NCBI RefSeq assembly: GCF_017357385.1
Contig: NZ_CP071637.1
Coordinates: 1-64,000 of the forward strand
Reading direction: 5' to 3'
From: Rhizobium sp. NZLR1
GTDB lineage: Bacteria; Pseudomonadota; Alphaproteobacteria; Rhizobiales; Rhizobiaceae
DNA: 64,000 nt
Made by a program: the position numbers and the translations under genes. Position 1 is the first letter of the stretch, and each line of letters starts with the position of its first letter. Below are positions 33,312 to 42,120 of this stretch, one piece after another. Under the pieces are notes generated by a model. It was not told where the DNA came from. It was given only the letters and a program-made list of their open reading frames with translations, and did not search any database.

Positions 33312-33867
33312 GTGATCCTCGTATCGCTGCACACGTTTTCAGCCAGGCGAGCGCAAGAGTCAATGTCGTCTGATCCACGGCCTTTAACTCCGAATGAGAT
33401 GCTTACGACAGTGACCGTTGAATGCCGAGACTACGAACCTCGAGGGTGGCAGGACAGCTGACGATAACACGCCGGTCTTACGACCGATTTCAACGGCGGC
33501 GCGACGGTATTCCCAACGACAGAATACGAGGCCCACATAAGAAGAACCTCACTGAAACCGGACCGGGCGCCGTCCGCACAGGCTTTTGCTTCGATGGATC
33601 GGTCGAAATGCGCGCTCTGCACCTTGAAACGGGCGGTCCAGACTCAGGCCATCATATGCTGGTCGAATGGAACCCGAGAACCTGGAAAAAAACACAAGCT
33701 GGTCGAGGAAAACTAAACCGGCCAACGTGACGGCCACGCTTCGGTATTTCAGCGCGCGCGCCACACTTTCGATAGGCTGTTCGCCGCGCAACCGCTGTTT
33801 TCGCCCGCAGAAGCGACATCAGCGTCGGCCGCCGATTTGAGACGCTTCATTGCGAGGATAATTCCCG
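33312..33867. other. Gene-free stretch between SyrB-like and AlkB-like genes
   Basis: About 555 bp. Short open frames exist on both strands, but none has a ribosome site with protein-like composition. It holds the promoter of the SyrB-like gene and the 3' flank of the AlkB-like gene. Nothing else is recognised. Confidence 0.4.
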
Positions 33868-34437
33868 TCAGCCGATTTCCCGGAATGTGACCGAATAACG
33901 AAGCTGCGGCGGAACGGAATGCTCCCATTCGCTGCGGGCAGGACCCGACAATACATAGGCGGAACCAGGTTCGGCGACAACGGCAGCGCGCTGCCATTTC
34001 TCGCCAGCACGGCGCCTCAGTCTGAAGGTGCAGGGCGACAGCAGCGAGATGCCGACCACCCTGCCGTACACCTTCTTGTCCCGGTGCCAGCCGATCGGCG
34101 AACCAGGCGCATATTCGGTGACGAGAGCCTGCTGGAGTTGCTCAGGCTCAATGCCGGCAAATGCTGCTGCAATGCTGCGCACCGGTAGGAGGAACGGCGG
34201 GATATCGGCGATACGGTTTACCCGCTGGGTGTCAAAATCATACTTCCAGCCATAGGAGATGACCCTTCGCTTGCCCTCGAAGCCATGAAAATCAAATGGC
34301 TTCAACGGCAGTAGCGGTATCTGCTGCAGCAGATTCGTCTGCATGGCCGCGGGAACGATTTCGGGCTCGTAGCGAAAACCCTCCGGCAGGGCCGGTGCGG
34401 CTGCAGCAAACAGGTCGCCTTGTTCCAAATGATTCAT
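33868..34437 (-). CDS. AlkB-like 2-oxoglutarate/Fe(II) dioxygenase
   Basis: 189 residues. The iron-binding HxD is in SPIGWHRDKKVYG (near residue 118) and the distal His in SEWEHSVPP, followed by RYSVTFR, the oxoglutarate-binding arginine pair. HGFEGKRRVISYGWKYDF matches the nucleotide-recognition lid region of AlkB homologues. AlkB enzymes reverse alkylation damage by oxidative demethylation of DNA or RNA bases. The gene stands alone. Confidence 0.9.
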   Translation of the reverse strand: MNHLEQGDLFAAAAPALPEGFRYEPEIVPAAMQTNLLQQIPLLPLKPFDFHGFEGKRRVISYGWKYDFDTQRVNRIADIPPFLLPVRSIAAAFAGIEPEQLQQALVTEYAPGSPIGWHRDKKVYGRVVGISLLSPCTFRLRRRAGEKWQRAAVVAEPGSAYVLSGPARSEWEHSVPPQLRYSVTFREIG

Positions 34438-34454
34438 GAGAGCGCTTTCAGGTC

Positions 34455-34604
34455 TTAATGGACACTCGGTACTTTGACGATCGCGGTGAAGAACCCGGAG
34501 GCAACCGTCGTGCGAATCAAGTGGTGCGGGTCGGGCTCAACAACGTCGCGACAATCTTCGAGCCGCTCGTCCGAGACCGTGATGCTGTGCAATTCTTCCA
34601 TCAT
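34455..34604 (-). CDS. Possible small protein, 49 residues
   Basis: An ATG at 34604 preceded by GGAAAGGG opens a 49-residue frame, MMEELHSITVSDERLEDCRD continuing to FFTAIVKVPSVH. It lies just upstream of, and in the same direction as, the AlkB-like gene, 17 bases before its start. The sequence has normal protein composition but no recognised family, so it may be a short leader gene of the alkB-like transcript. Confidence 0.4.
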   Translation of the reverse strand: MMEELHSITVSDERLEDCRDVVEPDPHHLIRTTVASGFFTAIVKVPSVH

Positions 34605-34781
34605 CTACCCTTTCCAAGAGTGCGGACGATTGTCGGCAATGATTTATCGAGCTCGTGCTCTGCGACCTGAGAAGGCCAGAAGCCCCTCGCGCTGCATCTT
34701 CCTTTCAGTGTCGGCTTTGCCTGTTCGAATGTGTTGTCTCTGACGATGACTGCATGTTCTGCCTTTTTCTTGTTGTCAGCT

Positions 34782-35132
34782 TTAGCCTAATTGCTCGGCG
34801 ATGATGGCTTTCAGTTCCGCGCGGGTGAGCAGGCAGGGATAGGGTCTCCAGTTCTTGTCCGGCCGGTCGATAGCTTCGCCGCGGTCGCGCGGCTCCAGCG
34901 CCGCCGGCGCGGCGGCAGTATTTACTTTGTTCAATTGCAGTCCTTCTTCGGCCACGGCGGGAAAGTGCGCGATAACGCGAGGGCTTGTCGACGTTCGGGG
35001 GAACGTGCGCCGTTGCTGTATGATTATGTGAGTGATGCCATGCCGCAAAGGCCATTCGTTTTCCAGGAAATCGATCTCATGGACCCGCCCGGTGACGATC
35101 CAGCTGCAATGCGGCTTGGAGCGTACCTTCAC
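34782..35132 (-). CDS. Hypothetical protein, up to 116 residues
   Basis: The frame starts with GTG at 35132 (VKVRSKPHCSWIVTGRVHEI). The C-terminal part, EPRDRGEAIDRPDKNWRPYP followed by CLLTRAELKAIIAEQLG, looks like a genuine small domain; the N-terminal half is less convincing. A shorter start at an internal GTG (VAEEGLQLNKVN) is possible. No family recognised. Confidence 0.4.
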   Translation of the reverse strand: MKVRSKPHCSWIVTGRVHEIDFLENEWPLRHGITHIIIQQRRTFPRTSTSPRVIAHFPAVAEEGLQLNKVNTAAAPAALEPRDRGEAIDRPDKNWRPYPCLLTRAELKAIIAEQLG

Positions 35133-35459
35133 AGGCGCCTACGATGCTCTAGGAAGAAGTGCCGCTCAACGATGTAACGAGCCGTAACCCGCGTTCGAAA
35201 CTACCGGGGGAATTCAGCCAGAAAACAAAGGGGAGGCCAACCTCGCGTCCCGCACGTTACGCATCGAGCGCCCGTTCAATGCGGGCGTCGATATACGGCG
35301 CGGTGCGTCCGATACTGTTGCGACGACCGTGTCCGACGCGGTCTCGGCCTCAATGCTCCTTGGATTTCAAACAGATGACAGTGAATCGATGTGCTGGCCA
35401 TGAGGCCGCAGATGCAATCTGACCAGAACCTCGTCATTCGGTCGTCCTGCCGTCGGCCA

Positions 35460-35618
35460 TCATCGCAACAAAGGCCGATGCGGCTTAGGGCGCTCCGATA
35501 CGAAATCGAAGTGCGCCCACTCCTCCGGCAGAATACCTTCACACACGGTCACGCCGGGTAACCAATCGTCAATTACGAATTTTGAATACACGCGTATATT
35601 GCCCTTCTGGTTTGCCAT
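35460..35618 (-). CDS. Possible small protein, 52 residues
   Basis: MANQKGNIRVYSKFVIDDWL continues as PGVTVCEGILPEEWAHFDFV and ends SERPKPHRPLLR. The composition is protein-like and AGG lies 5 bases before the ATG. It diverges from the DUF982 gene, 23 bases away, with no room for separate full promoters. Not recognised; it may be chance. Confidence 0.3.
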   Translation of the reverse strand: MANQKGNIRVYSKFVIDDWLPGVTVCEGILPEEWAHFDFVSERPKPHRPLLR

Positions 35619-35641
35619 CCCTGCCTGGGGGGTCGAGAACA

Positions 35642-35908
35642 ATGAACTGGGACACATCGTCGGCTTTCACGCCCGTTGGACTTGCTCTACGCGGTCAGCC
35701 AGCGCACAAGATCATACGCACGCTTGGCGACGCAGCGTATGTCCTGATCAAGGACTGGCCTTCCGATGATGGCGAAGAATATGTGACTGCGGTAAAGGCT
35801 TGCGTCGACGCGATCAGTGGTCAGATCGCCCCGGAGCAATTTTGGGACGCGTTTTTGCGTGCCGCTGATGAGGCGGGAATCGCCGCGCTAACTGTCGTTC
35901 ACCGATGA
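35642..35908 (+). CDS. DUF982 family protein
   Basis: 88 residues. MNWDTSSAFTPVGLALRGQP leads into HKIIRTLGDAAYVLIKDWPS, and YVTAVKACVDAISGQIAPEQ follows; this is the DUF982 pattern, a family of about 80-100 residues that occurs in many copies in rhizobial genomes. Function unknown. Its stop overlaps the start of the following glyoxalase-fold gene (ATGA), indicating a former or present operon. Confidence 0.85.
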   Translation: MNWDTSSAFTPVGLALRGQPAHKIIRTLGDAAYVLIKDWPSDDGEEYVTAVKACVDAISGQIAPEQFWDAFLRAADEAGIAALTVVHR

Positions 35909-36468
35909 CAACTGGGGAGGAAGCGACAAAAAGGCACCGATTGCAGCTGAGATTGGAACTATTTGTCGAAGCGCCTGAGACATCGGTCGATTTCTATCGG
36001 CGGGTTTTGGGCTTCGACGTGCAGGGCTCGGCAAGCACGGGATACACCCTGCTGACAAACGGTGAAGCCGTGATCGCGATCAATTCGCGAAGCGCCCTTT
36101 CGAATGATCATCCGTTGCGGCTCGAAACCGGCGAGAAAGCGGGGCTCGGCATCGAGATCGTCCTGAGCGTCGCTGATATCGAAGAAGCCTATCGAACGGC
36201 GAAGGAGAGTGGCTGGCCACCGAACCACTTCTTCCAGTGCGGCAGATTGAGATTTCGGATATTTGTGGTGCCCTTATCCGGCTCCATCCGGATGAGCATC
36301 TCCATATCGACCGGCTTGGCCTTCTGCCGCAATTTTTCGGCTCGGGCTTCAGCCGCCTGCTTGATCGCGAAAAACGGCGATGGCAATCCCCACCGCGCGT
36401 GCACAAGCTGCTTGCGGCCATCGGCTGTGTTGCGGACGATTGGTCCCATCTGGTCCGGGTTCATTTGA
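35905..36468 (+). pseudogene. Glyoxalase-fold (VOC) protein, truncated and extended out of family
   Basis: The first 105 residues are a normal VOC half: LRLELFVEAPETSVDFYRRV, LGFDVQGSASTGYTLLTNGE, GLGIEIVLSVADIEEAYRTA, KESGWPP. From about 36220 the frame continues into sequence that is the reverse complement of a truncated SRAP gene, giving an unrelated Ser/Cys-rich tail. The last strands of the VOC fold, with the final metal ligand, are therefore lost. It is probably non-functional, created by a deletion joining two convergent genes. Confidence 0.7.
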
Positions 36469-36557
36469 TAAGCGGGCATCAGGTTGATCAGGCTCTCGAC
36501 GTCTTGAGCCCATTTGCTGACCCAATCCTTGTCTTCCATGCGGTAGAGATTGCACAT
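36189..36557 (-). pseudogene. Truncated SRAP (SOS response-associated peptidase, YedK-like)
   Basis: The frame opens MCNLYRMEDKDWVSKWAQDV, retaining the essential Cys2, and continues with PAYQMNPDQMGPIVRNTADG, HARWGLPSP and TTNIRNLNLPHWKKWFG, all typical of HMCES/YedK proteins. It then runs into the tail of the VOC gene and stops. The catalytic Glu and His in the C-terminal half are missing, so abasic-site crosslinking would be lost. About 120 residues remain of the usual 220-250. Confidence 0.8.
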
Positions 36558-36612
36558 CGGGCAACGACCTCCCCTTCGCGTTCGGGATAGCCTATGCATT
36601 CCTGACGAGACG

Positions 36613-37089
36613 TCAAATGCTCCCCTGAGGCCTCGTGTCGTCGCCGATGCCAGGGTCAGTTCCTTCGTTTGCAAAGAACTCCGCTTCATGCGCCCAATCA
36701 GCCTCAGCCTCTTCGATCTCGTTGGGAGACAGGTGGTAGACAACGAGCTTGTCCAGGACTTCTTCCACATCCTGGTCCATTCTGAGCAGATCGGTTGATT
36801 TGCCCATGTGGCCGCGCTCGCCGAAATAGTCGAAGCACATGCCCCAGACTGCATCGCGAAGCTCAAGAATCTTCTTCGTCGTCTCCGGCGAGAAGTACGG
36901 CTTGTCACCGAAATCGAGCGCATCGGATACATCTCGCGCTTGACGCGACAGAGCTTCCGACCGAGACCTCGAACCGTCTTCCGCGAAAACGTCATAGCAC
37001 TGCCTGCCGACGTGCTCCGCGTAGACCGCGATTTTCATGACATCGTTCGGCGAGACGTGCTGATCGTTTCTGAACAAAATCGTGGGCAC
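36613..37089 (-). CDS. Hypothetical acidic protein, 158 residues
   Basis: GTG start at 37089, with GGAGG 7 bases upstream. The product opens VPTILFRNDQHVSPNDVMKI (GTG read as Met) and contains FSPETTKKILELRDAVWGMC and TDLLRMDQDVEEVLDKLVVY, a helical acidic protein with an Asp/Glu-rich end. No signal, membrane segment or known motif. It stands 56 bases upstream of the truncated SRAP gene in the same direction. Confidence 0.6.
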   Translation of the reverse strand: MPTILFRNDQHVSPNDVMKIAVYAEHVGRQCYDVFAEDGSRSRSEALSRQARDVSDALDFGDKPYFSPETTKKILELRDAVWGMCFDYFGERGHMGKSTDLLRMDQDVEEVLDKLVVYHLSPNEIEEAEADWAHEAEFFANEGTDPGIGDDTRPQGSI

Positions 37090-37459
37090 GCGGAATCCTC
37101 CGTGTTCGCATGTATCGACCGCCTCAGGGATGTTCCCATTTTGTTCTTTTCGAAGAAGGAGTCAAGAGCCCTTTCTGTCGAGAGTGTAAGGACGGCTGTG
37201 AGATCGGCATTGGCGGCGAGAATCCGCGTTATTGTCGGCCAACTCGATATTCCGTCAGCATCCCGTCAGCACGCCAACCGGCCGATGGCGCGGGCGACGA
37301 GAGCGGTGAATTCCAAGAGGGATTTAACTTGCTGAAAACATTTTCATGAAACAAACGACGAATTCATCTATCGGGAAATGGTCGATTTCTGCGATGTCAT
37401 GCCAGCCGCAAATTAATCGCCCCTGAGAAGCGCGACACGCTCTCTTTTCGGAGAATGGA
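37090..37459. other. Gene-free stretch
   Basis: 370 bp between two divergent genes. No frame with convincing coding character, repeat or hairpin was found. It presumably holds both promoters. Confidence 0.35.
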
Positions 37460-38020
37460 ATGATTACACGACGCTCCGCTTTGATCGTCTTGGCTGGCGC
37501 TGCACTGCCTGGCGGAGCTTGCGCAGAGAATCCTGCTCCCGACGGTGACAGCATTCCCAAGCCGCTTTCTTTCGGGGTAGCTCAGTTCCCCAGTAATTTG
37601 GACGCCGATGTCCTCGCCTTGATGGCCTCATATGGCGAAGGCGACAGCCAAACAAAATTCGTCATCGAATTCCAAAGCGAGTCCCACGGCACGTTCCGCC
37701 ATGTTCCGGGATCGCACCCGGCACGCTTTTTTGAAGAACTGGGAAAAACGTTGATGGCAGACGCACGACGCCTCTCGGACGAAAAACAGGAAACATTGCC
37801 GTTCGATACGGTATTTCTTGGACCACCGACCATCCAGTCTCCCGGCGGCGGTTACGGCGGCGCTCCAGGAGACTGGTACACCACCAAACTTTTTCTGGGC
37901 CAGGACCAGTCTGAACTCTACTTTAATTTCAACCTGGTGTCCGGCTTAGCGGAGTTCGGCATCAAGGACGAGGACTATGGCAACGCTGTCCTCTCCGAAC
38001 TGTCCAAAGTAATCTGGTAG
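37460..38020 (+). CDS. Secreted hypothetical protein, probable Tat substrate
   Basis: 186 residues with GGAGA before the ATG. MITRRSALIVLAGAALPGGA carries twin arginines before a short hydrophobic core and an alanine-rich cleavage site (ACA before ENPAPDG), suggesting export by Tat or Sec. The mature part has FVIEFQSESHGTFRHVPGSH and PTIQSPGGGYGGAPGDWYTT. No family recognised. It stands alone. Confidence 0.65.
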   Translation: MITRRSALIVLAGAALPGGACAENPAPDGDSIPKPLSFGVAQFPSNLDADVLALMASYGEGDSQTKFVIEFQSESHGTFRHVPGSHPARFFEELGKTLMADARRLSDEKQETLPFDTVFLGPPTIQSPGGGYGGAPGDWYTTKLFLGQDQSELYFNFNLVSGLAEFGIKDEDYGNAVLSELSKVIW

Positions 38021-38081
38021 GATTTTTTTCAAAACGCTCTCAGTTCCGCAATGAAAATCGCTAGGCATGAGCTAGCGCTGC

Positions 38082-38594
38082 CTAGCGGGTAATTGTGAGG
38101 CTCAAGACATGCGAGACTGCATGCTCTACCGACATAACCGAGGTGTCTAAAATCTCACATCCATGCGCTTGCGCCTCCAGCCTAAGATAATTCGCCCAGT
38201 TCATCATGTCGGAATTAGCAAGTTCGGGCTGCCCCCGGTCGACAGTCAGCCGAGCAGCTCTGGTGGTATCATCGCAGTCGACGAGGATCGGGACGTAGTC
38301 GTGCCAAGCTGCGGCGACCGCCCCCTCAGCCAGGAACGAGAGCCGAGTTTGACCTTCAAAGACGACCCTCCGTCCTGACTTGGTGATTTCAGCGATCCTC
38401 TTCATCCACTCCACTGTCTTCGCGAATTGCCAAGCTTCGCCTGATCCGTATTCCCGTATCATGTCCTCCGCGCTCGGCACGCCTAACGCGTCGAAGAAGA
38501 GAACGTCAACGTTATCGAGGGACCGCTCAGCTATAGCCCGAGCGATAGTCGTTTTGCCGGAGCCCGATGCTCCGATCAAAATAGGCACAGGCAT
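38082..38594 (-). CDS. P-loop kinase-like ATPase
   Basis: 170 residues from ATG at 38594. MPVPILIGASGSGKTTIARA has the Walker A (GASGSGKT, residues 7-14). VDVLFFDALGVPSAEDMIRE and GRRVVFEGQTRLSFL look like a substrate-binding region and Walker B strand, and CDDTTRAARLTVDRGQPELA resembles the lid of small-molecule or nucleoside kinases. It is probably a phosphotransferase of the shikimate kinase-like group, with unknown substrate. Confidence 0.7.
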   Translation of the reverse strand: MPVPILIGASGSGKTTIARAIAERSLDNVDVLFFDALGVPSAEDMIREYGSGEAWQFAKTVEWMKRIAEITKSGRRVVFEGQTRLSFLAEGAVAAAWHDYVPILVDCDDTTRAARLTVDRGQPELANSDMMNWANYLRLEAQAHGCEILDTSVMSVEHAVSHVLSLTITR

Positions 38595-38697
38595 CTTCGG
38601 GTCCTCGATCAGCTCAATGAAGCAGGGTTGCACGGGCAGGATACAATGCAAATGCTGATTGCTTCAATGAGTGATGTTGCGTCCGATTTCGCGACGC

Positions 38698-39480
38698 CTA
38701 TGCCTTGCACCATGGTCTCGGCGTCGGCGGGCAGCTCGTTCTGCCGCACACGAATGGCACGGCAAGGCCCTCTCCGATCAGGATGCTCCCGACATCCTTC
38801 CCGTCGACCAGCAGCATGCCGCAAGAACGCCCGTGGTTGCACTTCTTCGTACCCTCAGTGCCTGGCGCACACGCGCACGCGACCTTCGTCAGCCGGGCAC
38901 TGCCGCTGGCGACCAATTCCCGAAGCCGTGCCGACGCCCGCTCGCCCTGTTGGCGCTCATAGTCGCATTGCGGCGAGAAAACCTCCGGCGTGTTGAAGCC
39001 GACCAAGCGGGTTCCGGCGGCATCACCGACGACGCGGACGGTGTCCCCGTCGGTCACGGCGAACTGCTGGGCCAGCGAAACCGTCGCTGTCGCCGGAGTT
39101 GACGGAAGTTGCCCGCGCCCAAATTCGAACACCTGCTGGGCGACGGCCACAGCAGCAACAATCAGAAATCCAATTGCCAGCCTTTCAAAACGCCATTTTA
39201 GTCGTCTACCTACTCTGTCAAAACGAGGCACGAGCATTTTCTTATGTTGGCGGCGAGATCGGGGAAAGGGAACGACCGTGGATTGGGATGGGAGCGCCTT
39301 GTCAGGCTCCCCCAGAATCTCGAAAACCTTCCGCCATTGTTTGTCGGAGAGGCGAGCCTGGCCGCCGGAGCGCTGAAGGCGAGCGTGGATGTCTTCCATG
39401 AATTTCCGCTGCCAAGCCGTCAAGTTCTGGCGACGCAGCGCTGTTTCAATTTCTTGTCGTAGGTTTCCGGCCGGGTCCAT
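38698..39480 (-). CDS. Membrane-anchored thermonuclease-family nuclease
   Basis: About 260 residues from ATG at 39480. An N-terminal helical cytoplasmic part (LRQEIETALRRQNLTAWQRK) is followed by one membrane segment (LAIGFLIVAAVAVAQQVFEF, near 103-122). The C-terminal domain is SNase-like: QQFAVTDGDTVRVVGDAAGT, RLVGFNTPEVF and CDYERQQGERASARLRELVA, with the catalytic Asp and Arg region recognisable. The family cuts nucleic acids calcium-dependently. The anchored form would act in the periplasm and could affect DNA entry or exit. Confidence 0.8.
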   Translation of the reverse strand: MDPAGNLRQEIETALRRQNLTAWQRKFMEDIHARLQRSGGQARLSDKQWRKVFEILGEPDKALPSQSTVVPFPRSRRQHKKMLVPRFDRVGRRLKWRFERLAIGFLIVAAVAVAQQVFEFGRGQLPSTPATATVSLAQQFAVTDGDTVRVVGDAAGTRLVGFNTPEVFSPQCDYERQQGERASARLRELVASGSARLTKVACACAPGTEGTKKCNHGRSCGMLLVDGKDVGSILIGEGLAVPFVCGRTSCPPTPRPWCKA

Positions 39481-39591
39481 GGCTATATCGCTTCGTGCGG
39501 ATAGCCACACCTAAGCAGGAAGACCGGAAGAAACAATAAACTGACGTTCATTTACCAGCCAGGGATGACGGATCTCGGCCCATCCCGGACG

Positions 39592-39780
39592 TCAGTTGGC
39601 CGCTACGTCATTCGCGACATCGTGGAGCTTGACCGCTGAATCTTGGCTTGCCCACTTAACTAAATTCCTCACGCTCTTCATCCTGAGATCGGCCTGCACG
39701 TCATCGCAATCCTCTTCGCCCAATATGGCAAGCGCTGCGTCGATACGCTGAAACACCTCCACTTTAGTCAATTTGCTCAT
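39592..39780 (-). CDS. Small hypothetical protein, 62 residues
   Basis: MSKLTKVEVFQRIDAALAIL followed by GEEDCDDVQADLRMKSVRNL and VKWASQDSAVKLHDVANDVA. It is helical and acidic, with plausible coding composition. No family recognised. It lies alone upstream of the thermonuclease-like gene, in the same direction. Confidence 0.5.
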   Translation of the reverse strand: MSKLTKVEVFQRIDAALAILGEEDCDDVQADLRMKSVRNLVKWASQDSAVKLHDVANDVAAN

Positions 39781-40000
39781 CGTCGTTGCTCCGTGTCATT
39801 TGAAGCAAAATATTGTGGCAAAGCGGCAAATGTCATCGTCTTGAACGCGAATATACCTACTTTTCAACGTTATCCCCACTATCCCCGACTGTAGCACCTT
39901 CGCGATGGGGAGGACGGTTCAGAATGTTATAGTCTTATCGCGCTTTGAGGCCGAGACGTTTGTCCGCCTTCGGTCCCGAGCGGTCATTGCCGCAATCTTT

Positions 40001-40264
40001 TCATTTAACAGTGCCAGCGGTCACGGCGGCAAGAATGAGGTTGCGGACAGCGTTGAGGTCGCTGGCAACGCCGGTGCATAGAGAGTAAATTTCCGGCGTT
40101 GGGCTAAGAAGGTCGGGGACCATAAAGGTCATCATTCCGGCTGCTCAGGCAGAGCGAACACCATTGAAGGAATCTTCTAACGCGAGGCATAGGGCGGGAT
40201 TTACTCCAAGTCTCTTCGTCGCAATTAGGAACGGATCAGGCGAGGGCTTACTTGCGCGTAGTCC
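40001..40264 (-). pseudogene. C-terminal remnant of a HAD-superfamily hydrolase with an in-frame stop
   Basis: The minus strand reads SKPSPDPFLIATKRLGVNPA, LCLALEDSFNGVRSA, then a TGA at 40145-40147, then in the same frame AAGMMTFMVPDLLSPTPEIY and SLCTGVASDLNAVRNLILAA. This is the C-terminal part of a HAD phosphatase of the beta-phosphoglucomutase type (KP.PD.F motif and EDS..G). The TGA replaces what is normally a His codon. The N-terminal half, with the nucleophile Asp, is absent. Sequence on both sides (39781-40000 and 40265-40562) shows no other gene. Confidence 0.75.
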
Positions 40265-40562
40265 CCGTGTACATGCTGGGCTTCGCGGAGCAGTCGGACG
40301 ATGCTTTGCCCGCGGGGTCACACACAGTTCGCCACAAGTGCGCCTATTCGCACCACATCCGATAACCCGCGCCCAGCGCTGGGTATTCGCTATTGGGAAT
40401 TCAATGCCGTCTCTGTCGTCTTTAACCGTATGAACAGAGTTGGTGGTTGCGTCCGAAGAGCCCGCCGGTCGACGACGGCCACGGCGGCGCGCTGTTGGTG
40501 AGAAATCCTCCGGGGCCAAGGCCAGGTACCCAAAAACTCCGAATTTTCAGTATCTTGACGTG

Positions 40563-40578
40563 GTTAGTCGCAACTAAC
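40563..40578. other. parS: parS-type palindrome 1
   Basis: GTTAGTCGCAACTAAC fits the repABC centromere pattern GTT-N4-GC-N4-AAC bound by RepB. It lies 235 bases downstream of the repC stop. The same 16 bases recur at 40792-40807. Placement downstream of repC is one of the usual parS positions in repABC plasmids. Confidence 0.8.
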
Positions 40579-40791
40579 AGCGGTTCACCGGAACAGCACT
40601 TCAGAATAGAGAACCCGTCCATTAAAAAGAGACGCCCTTATGCGGATTTTGTCCTCATACGTCGGATTGAAATTGCCCCGCACGCGCTATAATAAGGCAC
40701 GTCTCGCCCTGCACAGGTGGCATTATCTGCCGTAGTCGTGGATCGCCATCGCCATCAGCTAATATTCCCGACTTTTCAAATGCTTAGGCCG

Positions 40792-40807
40792 GTTAGTCGC
40801 AACTAAC
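40792..40807. other. parS: parS-type palindrome 2
   Basis: A second exact copy of GTTAGTCGCAACTAAC, beginning GGTTAGTCGC and ending 5 bases from the repC stop. The two sites are 229 bp apart. Together they are the probable partition site for RepA/RepB. Confidence 0.82.
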
Positions 40808-40812
40808 ACGAA

Positions 40813-42027
40813 TTACACCGCATGCAGGGCCTTCTCGCCGTTGTTACGAAGTAATGCCATGACAACCGGGCCGAGAGAAAACTCACCCCTCCCCGCTCGC
40901 CGCGTCAGGTCCCGCAGATAACCGCCTGGCGAATTGATCAGACTTGCGCGCTCAAGAATACAACCAACGGCGACCGCTGCGTTTTCCGGTCCCATGACCT
41001 CGCAGGCATCTTGATAGGCGGACGGGCTGATCCCCAGCATTGATCTGACCACTACGGCGGCCGACATGAGGTCTCGCCAGCTTCCCACTGCTCCGCTGGG
41101 CCCGTAGTCGGCCATCTGCTGGCAGGCCTTCAGCACAATACCAAGCGGGAAAGCTTTTAGCGGTTCAACACCTGCCCTGCCGGACTTGCTCGGCTTTGCG
41201 CCCTGCTCTTTTTCAGAGCTAGGTTCAAGTTCATTGAAGGATTCGGGATTTGAATTCTGTATGTGCTGCTCAATATGAGCAGCATTGGTGCTGCTAAAAT
41301 GTGAATTCGACTGATTATCCAATTGATTAAGGACCTCTTCGCGAAGGATCTCCATCTCGTCGAGAATATCTGTTACGTCTGTCATGGTTGGAGAGCGCGG
41401 AATGCGGCCGACAAGCTCTACGTACATTGCTTCAACAGCGGCCCAGTTGCCGTCGGCGCCCTCCTCCATTGCCGCCGAAATAAGCTTTCGAACGTCCCTG
41501 CGGCAAATAGTCAGGTTCTCCTTGGCTTTCCTGAAGGCCGAACGCGCCGCGACGACTTTCTGCGCGACGAGGGCCAACTCTTCCGATCGGGCAAGGATTG
41601 GCGACAGGTCGAACCCGAACGCGTTCTCGATCTCGCCAGCGCCATTCTTCCGAGCGTAACGTTTGCCGTTGGCGCTGTCTTTCCGGACGATCAGTCCGCA
41701 TTCCACGAGCAATGCAAGATGGCGACGAAGTGTCGCCCCGGCCATGCCGTGGGCGCGAAGAATCAATTGTGCGTTTGAAGGAAACACGACCAACTGTGCG
41801 TCCTGGCGCAATTCGTTTTCCGGGTAGAAACTCAGCAGCGCGTCAAGAACAGCGAGGCTGTTGGACTGCAGACCAAGCTCTTCCCGTGCTTCGGAAGCGT
41901 CCCGGAAAACCTTCCACTTCTCGACCGATTTGCCGGCCTTAATCTCGTTTGTGGCAAGCTGCCGCTTCACAAGAGCGAGCGTCATCGGCCGCCGCCCAAA
42001 GGGCGTCGTCACACTTCCAGTCTGCAT
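40813..42027 (-). CDS. repC: RepC replication initiator
   Basis: 404 residues, the normal length of RepC. The opening MQTGSVTTPFGRRPMTLALV is the family N-terminus, and FPSNAQLILRAHGMAGATLR followed by RHLALLVECGLIVRKDSANG is the winged-helix DNA-binding part. A variable Ser/Glu-rich linker near 255-285 precedes the C-terminal domain ending RAGRGEFSLGPVVMALL. RepC initiates at an origin that, in studied plasmids, lies within its own gene. Expression is limited by RepAB autorepression and the antisense RNA upstream. Confidence 0.96.
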   Translation of the reverse strand: MQTGSVTTPFGRRPMTLALVKRQLATNEIKAGKSVEKWKVFRDASEAREELGLQSNSLAVLDALLSFYPENELRQDAQLVVFPSNAQLILRAHGMAGATLRRHLALLVECGLIVRKDSANGKRYARKNGAGEIENAFGFDLSPILARSEELALVAQKVVAARSAFRKAKENLTICRRDVRKLISAAMEEGADGNWAAVEAMYVELVGRIPRSPTMTDVTDILDEMEILREEVLNQLDNQSNSHFSSTNAAHIEQHIQNSNPESFNELEPSSEKEQGAKPSKSGRAGVEPLKAFPLGIVLKACQQMADYGPSGAVGSWRDLMSAAVVVRSMLGISPSAYQDACEVMGPENAAVAVGCILERASLINSPGGYLRDLTRRAGRGEFSLGPVVMALLRNNGEKALHAV

Positions 42028-42120
42028 CGTCTTTCACCTTTCAAAAGGCAAAAGAAATCGGCTCACCAAATCGGCGCCAAGACTCTTGACGAATATTCGT
42101 GGAAGTGCGATTCTCAGGGT

